A DNA stretch of 64,000 nucleotides from Bugula neritina (Eukaryota > Bryozoa > Gymnolaemata > Cheilostomatida > Bugulidae): NCBI GenBank assembly GCA_964035545.1, contig OZ037767.1, positions 2,298,680-2,362,679 of the forward strand, read 5' to 3'. Positions 31,382-43,700 of the stretch are shown one piece after another; within the stretch, counting starts at the first letter, position 1; every line of letters starts with the position of its first letter. The notes below the pieces were generated by a model. It had not been told where the DNA came from. It was given only the letters and a program-made list of their open reading frames with translations, and did not search any database. The position numbers were made by a program, and so were the translations under genes.

Positions 31382-32274
31382 ATATGTGAACCCATATGGA
31401 TTGGTGATGCTACACTAAATGCTGTTTATATATTATATTACTACAATATTTTTTATAAGTGTTTTTTATAAAAAGTTTACAATAATTTAGTCACCAAATA
31501 GTCTTTGAAAATTTGTTCAAGATAAATATACTGTATATATTTTATCTAGTTTTATTTCTAATAGCCAATTGTGTTTATTGATTCAAATAAAATTATGAAT
31601 ACATTTATCTAATATTTCAATTTTACTAAAAAAAAATTTCTCAGTTTATTGTATTTTCAACACAATAAATCGAGAAAACTAATCATTTACATGCAATTTA
31701 CAAACATGTATAATTCTATAGGAGCTTTAACTGATGGATGAACTCGGAAATGTTATCAGTTTGCAAAACTATTAGTTTTAAAAACAGTTCTGTTGAAGGT
31801 TGACTTTCAATTCGAATGCAAGTCCAAAACCGAAAGCATGTTATCTCAAAAGCTATACCTAATAGTCTAAAGGATAGCGGCAACTTTTGTTTTAAAACAC
31901 GTTTTAATAAATGTATGTAATAATTATAATACTCATTTCGGAACATGCAAAGTACAAAAATTTTAGCAGGATTGACAGGTTTATGTTGCAGTGGTATTGA
32001 TTCAATGTGAAGTAATAACCAAAATTTGAAATAGAATACTAATATATCTTTATAGCAGACTGAAGATACAGCAAATGGAGATGTTAACACACACTAGATT
32101 CAATCAGCTAACAGTCTAATAACATGAAAGCTAACAAGAAAATATGGTGAATATGTAGTAGTTAGTAGAAGTAGTTTGATACATGCATATGCAGATGGCT
32201 GAAAACAGTCTATGAAAAGAGTATTACTGTGAAACCAGCCGGGTGCTCTGTTTAACTTGATTAGATCGAGCAGG

Positions 32275-35200
32275 TGATGGTGGTAAGGTTAGCTTCAAAG
32301 TACAAAACTTGGGAGTTGGAGTTTCAAAACTGTTTTTAATTTAATAAGTAGAAATAAGTTGATTGAAACCAATTCTTGATTCCAGGCATAAGTCAACCTG
32401 AATTATGCACTATTTATACATACAACCTGTAATATTATGACTATGGATGCAGTAGATTATATTTCGTTAAACAATGAACACGAGCAAGTATAGTATTTAA
32501 GATGGCAATAACTTTATTGAACTGAAAGTAACTTTGACCTAATAAAAGCGTAACATTGCAGCGAGTGCATTATTTAATACAACACAACCTTATAATCCTA
32601 TATCCTATCCTATATTCCACCCTACATCTTTTATCTTATACTGCGTTGTATATATTTATCTATAAAATGATTTTATCAGTTTATACTAATCTGCAGAAAC
32701 TTGTGGTCAACATTTGCTAATTAATTATAACTGAAACAGGTCAATATATGTTTTATGATTCAAACATAGAACCCACTAGTGACTAGTAGTTGCTGCCATT
32801 GATGCTGTAACACCAGTTCAACAGCTCCAAACATCCAGGGTTTACCTTCAATAACTTAAATTATCATAATTAAATAGAAATATGTAACTACTTAAAAATG
32901 TAAGTGTTTTTAGTAAAGCTCAAAATAATAGCAATAGCAATGTTGTTGCATTGTTGGGCAACCTTCCCTTGCATTTTCTAGATAAACTGATAGTTTAGTC
33001 AAGTATAAAGAGTATGTATAAATAGACTGATTAGCAATGTCTATACAGTAGAGTGCAGTTTGTTGTTTTCACCTGCTTTACATTTTTGTACTATGGAAAA
33101 CTGCTTTCAACTATACACAATAGATGCAGTGGAGTTAAAGAATGCAAGGAATAAAAACCAACTGAAAGTTTTATATTACTGTGTACAGAGCAATCACTTT
33201 GAATAATAGACAGCTCAAGCATGACATTTACACTGCTCTGAGGCTAGGTTACAGAAGTTAGATGTAGGCTGGAATGTAAGGCACCCATCCCTCCTAGCAA
33301 CTTGTATCTTTCAGACTCGTACTAATTTCACTGAAGGAAACATTTCACTGTTGCTGCTTGTATTGTACAGTCGAGTCACTAGCATTACATTCTACTTGAT
33401 AACTTGAACATGAAAGGAGCCATTTTGTTCACGGTGTTAGCAGGTGAGTTGGGAATAATATAGTTGTCTAATAATTGTTTACTATACACATAGCAGCATG
33501 AACATACTTTATATATTAGAATAATTTGCAGTCACTGTGTTCCTATGCATATATTGTAAAATGTCAAATATAAATAAATTAGTTTTTTCAACTAAAAATA
33601 TAAAACTGGAGTTTGTTTCCAAGCTCAATAAATTTGAATTGAAATTAAATGCTAGGAATAGAACATATACAATAGTATTAATAAAACATAAATCATTTAG
33701 ATTAGAGTCACAAATTAATAAAAAAAAACTCATTTTCATATTAGATAGAATGTAACAATTGTCATGGTGTACTAATTAGAAATGTTTTATGGTAGAATTG
33801 AACCATTTCTATAAGAGTAAACTCTATTATGTAATGATGTATCTTAAGGTGTGCATTTCTAGTCATTGAATCAACAGTTGTTGTACCTCTAAGTCGGAGC
33901 AATCATTTCTTAAACTCCTATTGTTATGTAATATTCAGTTGTGTAAAGCTTCTGTAGCCCTTCACTGAGTAATAGTTGAAAAATCTTTTAGAAAAAAGAC
34001 GCTCTTAAGTTTAAAATCACCATTATTCATCCAGTTGTAAAAATGTTGAAATAATCACACTAAGGAACTACATAGCTGTAATAAATATTCAAGTAGTTGC
34101 TTTCACTGCGTTGCTATGACGATAAAGATCTTACCTGCAGTAATTCTAGTATTACTGATATTTATTTCTCTCTCCAATAGGTCTAGTGTCCACTGGGCTA
34201 GCTATTCAGTGCTACGTCTGCACTAGTGCAGAAGATATGGCTTGTAATGACCCATTTGAATCCTTAACCATGACTAAACAGACCTGCTATGGATCTAACA
34301 ACTGCATAAAAGCTGCTGCTCTGGGTCAAGGTCAGATATTCTTATACCTACAGACATCCTGTGAAATTTATTAATGTTGGTTAGAAATGCATGTGCTTGT
34401 TTGATAGGACATGTTCTGAATACAGAATGCATTCATCAGTATAATTTGACAAAATATATTTCAAATACAACCTAAAAGTGACTGCATTTTGAATATAGTT
34501 TTTTAATGTAGATTTGCTTTGCCTATTTGTGCATGTTGCTAGCTTTAATTTAAAAATTTGTATTTTCAATGCGTTTTGTATTTATTGATTTAATTAAAAC
34601 ATCTTTTTATAATCATATGACTCAGTACAACAATATTCCATTGATTATACTACTATTGATAACTTAAACTTATGAGGATGTGACAGATTAAATAAAATTA
34701 GTCCTTCAAGAAAACTTGGTGTATGACACATTTTTGGTGATGAAATTCATAATTAAAACATGTTTGGAAGATAGTAAAAAGTGGAGCATTCATTATAGCC
34801 TAGATTACTAAATCACCTTTGCACATGTGCTGTATTTCCCCTCCTCGCTCAAACTATTCATAGCCAAGTCAACCAGAGCCCTGGGAGAGTTAATCACGTG
34901 ACTGTAATCCTCGTAGAAGTTCAATGAAGGTTATTTGATGTCAATCGTTGTGCACCTGAGCAAGCCACTAAAATTATATATTTAGCCTCTATTTCCTTTC
35001 TTCAGAAACTCTGTCATTCTACCAGCTGATTAAAGGCCAAGTCTATTACCCACATAAAGATCCTTGCAGAAACTGTGGCTATAACTAAACACATAAGTTT
35101 AGATACATGGTTTTTCATAAAAGTATGTTCATCTGTTGAGTTCTTTGTTTCAGTCACCAGGTCTTGCGGTTACGATAACTCCACAGTATCTGTTGGTTCC

Positions 35201-36150
35201 TCTGATGGAGAATGCACGTCAGTTAAAATCTTTGGAACTGAAGCTACTAGCTGTACTTGTTACTCTGACGGCTGCAACTCCGCAAATCTTCCTATAAAAC
35301 TTTCAGCTTTTGCTACCGTGACCTTAGTTACAGCGTTTAAAACTCTGTTTTAGCCTTCTGAACCCATAAGACTTCGGAGATGCTACACTAAACATTGTCT
35401 ATACCTCATATTACAACAATATTTTTATAAGAATTTTTTAAAAAAAAGTTTACAATAATTTTGTTATCAAATAGTCTTTGAAAATTTATTCAAGATAAGG
35501 ATGCTGTATATATTTTATCGAGTTTTATTTCTCATAACAGCTAATTGTGTTTATTGTGAATACATGTTTTATTAAAATAAAAATATGAATCTAGCTATTT
35601 AATATTTCTACGATTTTATCTTTCCAAATTTATTGCCTTTCCAATAAAATCAGCTAGAAAACTTATCATTTGTGTACGTGCAAGGAATCTTAAAAACTTG
35701 AGCTAATGAGTGAACTGAACTTTTATCAGTTAAAAAAGTATTTATGGTAAAAATAGGTTTATTGAAAGTTGAATTTCAATTCAAATGCCAGTTCAAAACT
35801 GAAACATCTTGCCCAAAAAAGTCTAAAAACATACAGAAGCTTTTGTTGTGAAATATATTCTAATAAATGATATAACAATAATAATATTCATTTCAGAACA
35901 TGTGAGGTATAGGAACTTTAGCAGTGGTAACAGCCAACAGGTTTATATTGTAGTGGTATTGGCTGTTCATGCAGTGTAAGAATAGAATAGAATAGCTACT
36001 ATTATATCTTCATAGAAAGCTTTCAGCAGACTTAATGAAGATACAGAAGATGAAGTTGTACACAAACATCAATTAAAATCCATTCAGTTAATAGTAACGG
36101 GTGACAGCAAACAAAAAATATATATGGAGTAATATGTGGGATATAATATG
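32275..36150 (+). repeat. Tandem duplication, unit B (about 3.9 kb)
   Basis: Second copy of 28360-32225, including promoter-side flank, Ly6 gene and 3' flank. Intron and flank sequence remain alignable by eye over most of the length, which points to a fairly recent event. Confidence 0.85.
33410..35353 (+). CDS. Ly6/uPAR (LU) protein, tandem paralogue B (127 aa, 3 exons)
   Basis: Exons: 33410-33443, 34181-34330, 35154-35353; 384 nt with phase-1 junctions. Same organisation as paralogue A: signal peptide (MKGAILFTVLAGLVSTGLA), ten-Cys LU domain (IQCYVCTS to CTCYSDGCN) and GPI-type tail (FATVTLVTAFKTLF). The donor of exon 2 is GTCAGA instead of the GTAAGA of paralogue A, so splicing there may be less efficient. 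Exons 1 and 2 are almost unchanged from paralogue A, while a 12-codon stretch of exon 3 has changed heavily. Confidence 0.85.
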
Positions 36151-37677
36151 GTTTATAGAAGATTAGCTACTATAGCTAATTTGTTGTCACATGACAAATG
36201 CCAAGCACTGCCCTGCAAGTATTCGGACAATCTATTGGCTATCAGGAGGAGCTACAAAAAGTTAGACTGTCTAGTAAGTTGCTCTATTAAATGCTATTGC
36301 AATCTTAATAGTTTCATCCCAAGTTAGTTTCCATCATTATTTGGCACACCCTAGTTTTATCTTTGTCAGCAGTAATGATTTGACTTTGCAGAGATATAAA
36401 CCTATTAAAATATTATTATAATCATAATACTTCTTGATGTCTGCTGCCTTAGGGTCAATGTGCTCTGTGACCTTCTTGAAATGCAATACTCTGTTATCAG
36501 CTATTAAACTGTTTGACATGCCTTTCAACTTCTAGCAAAAATCATATTGCTTCATGCCACATGGAGGCAATTGAAGTTTAAGTCACGTGACTGAATCAAA
36601 GCCTATGAAGATGTCAATAAGCAAGATCACCTTTGACCCTCTGTAAGCAAGTACCCAGGCAAATGTTAATGTTTCTGTTTCATTTTCAAACAGAGTAGGT
36701 AGCTCTACTACTGCTTTATTTTTATCTTGTTTTGACTTACTGGGCTAATTTCTAAAACTACAGGCAGTTAAGAACCTAAAACATTTTAGAGCATCTCCTG
36801 GGACAGCCTGGAATTAAAACAGGCAAATATGTTTCTTATTATCATGTTTGCTCAGATTTTAGACCAATAGCGTGTTGCTTTAAATCTTGCTTGAAAGAAA
36901 ACAAGGAAAGACAAATCTTGTGCGCTAAAAATGTTTTACTTATTTCACTCAGATACATCTGCAACTCGAAAACACAGTTATATGTTGTGATTGCAATCAG
37001 GTTGCATAACAGAAGAGCAGCTGCTATATGCACAACAAGGTTATATATTTATATATTTTTATTTGTTCTTTTAAATTTAACTTTTAGTTTAGCAGTTGAA
37101 TTTTAGCAGTTATCAAACTTTGTACAGATTATGCAGGCATAGCTTTGTCAAAGATTGGAAAAAATCTGGACACTGTCAAAAATGTTGTACAGTTATGGAA
37201 GTTGTCTACTTTTCAAATCTATAAAAATAAATAAGTACAATGGAAAATGAAAAATAACAACACTTCAGCAAGAACTAAAAAGAAAGAAATATTAAATTAA
37301 AAAAAGCTTCAATTCAAAATCATACCGATATCAAATATATATAAACTGTTGTTGAGTATAGGCAAGCAGAAATGATATCAAGTTTGACACAAACTGTAAC
37401 TTCAACTGTGACTCATTCTCACCAAAAATTACAAACTTGAACATTGAGTAAAAACTCTGTGATGACAACTTCAAAATTACATCAATTTGAGTTATAGTTT
37501 GAATAACATTGATTCCTAGTTATATGGGCGCATATAAGTGTGTGTGTGCGCGTGAGGTTGTGTGTGTATGTTTTCATAAGATTTTTTTATCAAAACATAA
37601 AGTCACTCTGCATAACTTTATGTATAATAACTATTTACGAACTTCCTGTGTGTTTAAAAGTTTAATAGTGAAGTTGT
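36151..37677. other. Intergenic AT-rich DNA
   Basis: This lies between the Ly6 duplication and the 3' end of the lectin/sushi gene. A GT-rich patch lies near 37535-37565. I find no exon. Confidence 0.5.
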
Positions 37678-37683
37678 TTTATT
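37678..37683 (-). promoter_or_regulatory. Poly(A) signal of the lectin/sushi gene
   Basis: AATAAA on the minus strand, about 90 nt beyond the TGA stop at 37772-37774. Confidence 0.55.
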
Positions 37684-37771
37684 TTGCTGCGAGGAATGCG
37701 TTAGAGAGAACATAACTCTCACGGACTAGACAACTTGATTAAAGAGTGGACAATTGCTAAGTGAGCACGAG

Positions 37772-40670
37772 TCACAAAGATGAATAAGCCAGGGAACTGA
37801 GCATAAACAGGGTTGTGTAATGAGATATGTTCTCTGTAGAGGCTGTTGAGTTGAGTCCAGAGTTATTATCCTTGACCTCTAGAGCTGAAATATAAATACC
37901 CAAGTATATAGCTAAATATTTTTTTTCTAATAGCAGTAGTGTCAGCCAATTGCAAATTAAAAAAAGTGAATCAATATTTTACAATGCTATTGGTTTATCA
38001 AAAAATTAAATAAAAAACCTTTATTTAGCAGTTAAGTAGCATATTTTTCATCTCATCTTAATCTTGTGTTACTGCACTTTATTATACAATAAGGATGAAT
38101 TGACTTTGATGGAAAATGCATCTTTAAACACAAAGCTAAAAATATTATAGTCACTTTAGCTAATTATAATAGTATATATCAGAAACAACACACATAAAAA
38201 ACGAATATTCATTTTTTTCTTTTCATGTTTAATGAAACATCATTTTACATGTATATGTTTGGTCAAGTTGCTATAAAAACAGGTTTGAAGTATTTTTGTT
38301 AATAATTTTTTTTCCAAATATCTACAAATTAATACTCCCTTTTTATTAATTACTAAAGTTGAAGAAGTGGTAGCACTACTATACAAGTGATGGGCTAAAA
38401 AGTCTTATACACTCACCTACAGTAACACAGCTCTCGATACTGGTATGAACCTGGCCATCCTGTGACACCCAGCTCCCATCTCCACCACACTTTAAGGAGA
38501 TGTAGTCTGCCGTCTGCTGGGACGGGAATATGGAGTTTCCCTCACATGTGAAATTCCTGACAGAGCCAACGCTGGTGCTTGTGGGTGTTACTTCCTTTAC
38601 ATTCTCTCCAATGGTGAGGTGAGAGCATGAGGGCACTATAAAAGGTTGGTAATGAATTTAGTTTAGTAGGCTATAAGTCATAGTTCATAGGTCATAGTTC
38701 ATAGTTCAAAGGTTATACGCCATTCTATTTACTAGCAGTGGATAAACCCCATTTTATAGCAATTAACTAAACTGCATAATACTTGTATCTAAAATCATAA
38801 TAACCTCATATATCTTATATGATATTTTTGCATCTATTATATTAAGCAAAATTATAAAAATAACATAATGCAATAATATAAGAAACTATAGAATATATAA
38901 TAAACTAATATATAATAAATTATCTTAGAAATTATTTGTAGACAAAGCTCGCTTTGCCAGAAATAAAGCTTAACTAGACTAAAAGATTATAGTGACCAAG
39001 AACAGAATGAAAAAATCTGCTCAATAGTTTAATTAAATATTATAGGAGCTATATCCTATGTCTTTGCTTTCAGTTTCAAACTAGCTCATAATATATTCTA
39101 AGTACATCAGATACATAAGATAAATGCTATGACCCTACCCACACATGTTGCCAGATCTTGAGGAGGTTTACTCCACGCCCCACTCTTTTTGCAATATGTT
39201 TTCTTATGGCCTCGTGTTGATTGCACATACCCTGGTTCACATGTCACGTAATGGTATGTTCCCACAGGTACTTGTGTGACATTTGCCATCTCCATACCTT
39301 CTAGGGGTGGGCAACTCTTACTAATGCTCTTAGCAGTTTCTATACAAACACAAGGTGTAAATTAATAACTGCAATGTATAATACACCACAGCTAGGAAAT
39401 AAATTTTGTATTCTTATTACAGGTTTGAAGTAATGTGCTACATGCATCATATACACACACTTATATCATCACTGCATTAAGCCTAAGTGTATAACATATT
39501 GTAGGTACTAAAAGTTGTTAATTCCAGTTGCTAAAGAAATTATTAGTTTTTTGCTAATCGAATGCTAACCGTACTAGTAAGCTTAGCTGCTATAGCATTG
39601 TATATAAAATTAATGGTTCTTATATCATTGAATAGCATTAAAAATACTTGCTGCTTTATATTATAGCCAACAGCGAGGGTTTTATTTCAGTTCAAGTGCA
39701 TTTAGTTGGATGTATTAATCACTAATTACATCTATCTGGTGAGTCCCTTATGAATGTTGATAGTTGAACTGTGCTAATTGTTCCATTAGCTTCCAATTCT
39801 CAACTAAATTAAGCATATGCTAAAGTTTCAGCCATCTTTAGTGCATTGTACGAAAGTAGCATGCAACTACGGAGAAAGTATTGATCCAGTATCTCTATAG
39901 CTAATATCTATTATTTATAACTATGATTTTGGATAAAAGGAATAATTGTTCTAGTCATGCTATTTTCTGTGATCAAATAAACATCTTCAACAGCTAATAG
40001 CTCAGGGAATATATCTTTATAGCGTTAGCTGTAATCAAGGATCTTATTTGTCAAGAATTAGCAGCTAAAAGAGAATTTTGCAGGCACACTAACCAAATAC
40101 ATGATAATGCATTTAAGTGCTGTTTGTAAAAACATTTTCAATTCAAGGAAACTGTATAAACTTCTGCTAATTTTCTTTTTAAAGATGCATTTTATTTCAA
40201 ACCTACTCGTGTAAATATAAGGACCTTTTAAATTAAGTTGTCACGGTTCATTGTAGATCAATCTTGTTTCAAATAATCAAAGCACATGATCTAGCATATT
40301 TTTGCATTCTTTTTTATATATAGATTGTTTAAGTAAATGAAAAATAAACTTCATTTGAATTTATTGACATAAAATATTGTAGGAATTTTCATGGAATCAA
40401 TTTAGTGCTGATTAAACTTTTCTTCTTTATAAGCTTTTTAATAATAGCACAAAACCTTTCAAAATAGTATATACAAACTAAGACTTGAGTAATATCTAAT
40501 TATATTATATATTATATATTATATTATATTTTATGGCTACGGTAACAATATTAAGTGAGTATATAATATAATATATTGTACTATAGGCTACTATACATTA
40601 CACTTTCTTTTGATAATTATTGTTGTTTCTTTTTTCATCTATTTTATAATCAGTGTAAATTTTCTATTTT

Positions 40671-40701
<31 letters not shown>

Positions 40702-43700
40702 ATCATGTTTTATATTATTTTATAATATATTACAATATAATATGATATAATTTATTTGAGATTATGCCATAAATTGATATATCATATTACTATCATATGT
40801 ATAATTTACATTGTTATATGTATTATATCATGGTATATATTGCATTAGACAACGTATTGTATTGCATTATATATGAAATAATACACAATATATATTACAA
40901 TGTTTATACTGAGATTTAATGAGAGAACAGATTATAGACGTGTCTGGCCCCAGGTTTGCCTCCCATGGGGTATAAAATATTATTCCTAAAACAAATTGAT
41001 ATTATGTTAAGCTTGTCTGGCTAGAATACGTGCCAACTAGCAACCACAGAACACAGGCCAAACAGTGTTGGCACCAAGGCTACATAATCTTAGCAGCACA
41101 ACCCTATATAACATTATTACGTTTGCTTCTTATGACCCAAAGGTATTGCAGTTTGTTTTTGACGTGATATTCCCTGTCAACCACTGCATGTGTTTGTTTT
41201 TTTGAAAGTTGTGGTGACACGAGACAATACAATGAATTGGAATCAATTCTTGTCTGAAGCAATTATATTATAGAAGAATATAAGTTATAAAATTAATCAA
41301 TACACATGACTATCTACGTAATGTAAATGCTGAGTGTTTTACAATAACGCGTATGTGTTGTGTTTATGACTCTGCTATGTTTTATCTACTTTTTCAAAAC
41401 TTGTTTGTATGACTGTAAAATGTTATAAAATTTTATTCATTTGCTATTCAGTAACTTTGAGGGAAATCTATCCTCTTACAGAGTCAATGATGTTAAAACT
41501 ACATACATTAAATGTCAAAGTTATTTCAACCAGACATGTGGTGATACTTAGTTGTTCTTTGTATGACAGACTAACTGTCAGAATGTGTCAGCATGTCTTA
41601 TTGTGTCATCACATGTCAGTATGTGTCAGTATGTGTTATTATGTGTCAACAAATGTCAGTATGTGTCAACATGTGTTAGTATGTGTCAGTATGTGTTATT
41701 ATGTGTCATCACATGTCAGTATGTGTCAACACGTGTCAGTATGTGTCATTGTGCGTTAGCATATTTACAAGGCATGAAAACTTACCCTTTTCAGCTCTAC
41801 ACACAAAAGATGCCTTTAGAGAGCATTGTCTGTTTTTCACTGCACTTTCACTGTAGAGTAACACCCCACACTGCCCTTCTCCTTCCGGATAGCCTATATA
41901 CCTACAAGATATGATACATAATTATATAACAACTAATATACCTGCAGTTGTCATGGCAACAAGACATTATATCTCACATGTCACTTTATACTAATTAATA
42001 ATTAAAATACATTAATAATATGGTCTCAATATTTATTATTGCTGTAACTATTTTTAAATTATTTTATGGGTTCTATTTATATACTTAGTTTTTAAAAGAC
42101 TAGAATTTTGATTCTGCTTGTTCAATATTTTGTGTTACCAGTTTAGTTTGTCCATCAGCTGAGTATTATTTGAGGAGAGCCATTGGCCGTCTGCTACTTC
42201 TACCATGTCAAGCCAGACGTTACCCTGATTGACCTCGGCAACCTCAGTTTGTCTGCAATGAAGTGAGTATTACTCAATTATTCCACTACATCACTACTCG
42301 GACAGAATCAAATGCAATAAAGATTATGACACAAGTTACACAACCATTTTAGTAATGAACGGGATGAGTTATTAGTATTGAACTACACTACAATCTTCTA
42401 TGTGTTCTCAACTCTAACAGCTACAGTAGATGACAGCTATATGTTATTATGTACACAAAATTCTAATAAAAGTAGTTATAATAATGAGATTGTCAAATTT
42501 TACAAATTTATTACTGTAAAAGAAAACACAATGAAACATTATTTTATTTTACTGTAAAAAATGCTAATAAATTGTTTAAAAAGCTGTATACAGAGACACA
42601 CTTCTTGTTTAATATAACTGTATTTTTATCCTCAAAAACGAATTTGGTGATAAAAGACAAATCCGTAGTGTACTCTTTTTATACTACATGTACATATTAC
42701 CATTGCGCATTCAATACCACAGGTGTACAACAGAAGATGCAGTGACAATTGATAAAACCTCAATAATGCAGGCATATCTATGGCAGAGAATTGTTTTGTT
42801 TGTTTTATTTATTTTGATTTGTACAAGTTGTTGGCACATGAGCTGAAGTGCTAGAAGAGGTGATGAAAGTGCCAAGTGTGGTCAATTTCTAGTAATCAAC
42901 ATCAATTAATGGTTAAAATAACAGAATCGCTTTAACACAAAGAAAAGGCGGCACATCATTGAATGACATCCAATTGTCATCCTAATTACAAGTAAACTCC
43001 TTAATGTAAGCCTCCTAAGAAATATGTTAAACGGTATTATTGTAGAGCCTCTTTCTAAGTCTATTTTTGTACATGATGTGTGTTTATAGAGCTTTGAAAA
43101 TATAAACTATATGTTACTTAAATTGTTGGAGTTAAGTAAGCAAAAATTTTAATTTTAGCTTGAAGTTGTCATGGCTGCTAGACAAAAAAAAATTAAAATT
43201 TTTTAAAAGTTTTTGCCTCGGCCAAAAATTTTCAACTTTCAACTGCAATTCCATGCCTTCTATTCGGAGTAGAGGTTTTTGTTAATTTCGCCATATAATA
43301 TGTCAATCATCAGTTCTAACAATATGAATGATAAAAACCTGAAAATTGGTAGCAGGTTTTAATTATAATAAACTTAAAAATTGCATGTATTTCGTTATAC
43401 ATGAAAGTGTGAAGCATCATATATTATAATATGTAGGTGGCAGCATAGAAATAATTAAATGTGAACAATTAATATGAGTTTCATAGTATTATAATATTAA
43501 GGTATATTAAGCAATTACAGCTACTTTCATTAAATTTTTGATTTGTTGCAAATGTAAGTAAAAGCATAATTGTGGTTAACCATTTAGGTTTACTAGTGAT
43601 AAATTTATTATGTGTCTCAGAACAAGGTAGAAGTACTGAAGGGAGGTTATATGTAAGAAGTGGGAGAGTAAGAGCATATAGAGAGTGCAAAAAGAGTAAA

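Larger units (their letters stand above)
28360..32225 (+). repeat. Tandem duplication, unit A (about 3.9 kb)
   Basis: The unit matches 32275-36150 along its length, covering the upstream flank, all three exons, both introns and the 3' flank of a Ly6 gene. The offset is 4024 at exon 1, 4014 at exon 2 and 3969 at exon 3, so indels have accumulated. Boundaries are approximate, placed where the resemblance fades. Confidence 0.85.

Noticed and set aside
31716-32090. A 124-codon minus-strand frame downstream of Ly6 paralogue A
   Set aside because: The matching region in the second duplication unit (about 35700-36020) is full of indels that break the frame, so it is not under coding constraint. Composition is AT-driven.
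41409-41914. Cys/Val/Ser-rich frames over the ATGTGTCAGT repeat
   Set aside because: Products of the minisatellite; the real exon here is on the minus strand (41901-41786).
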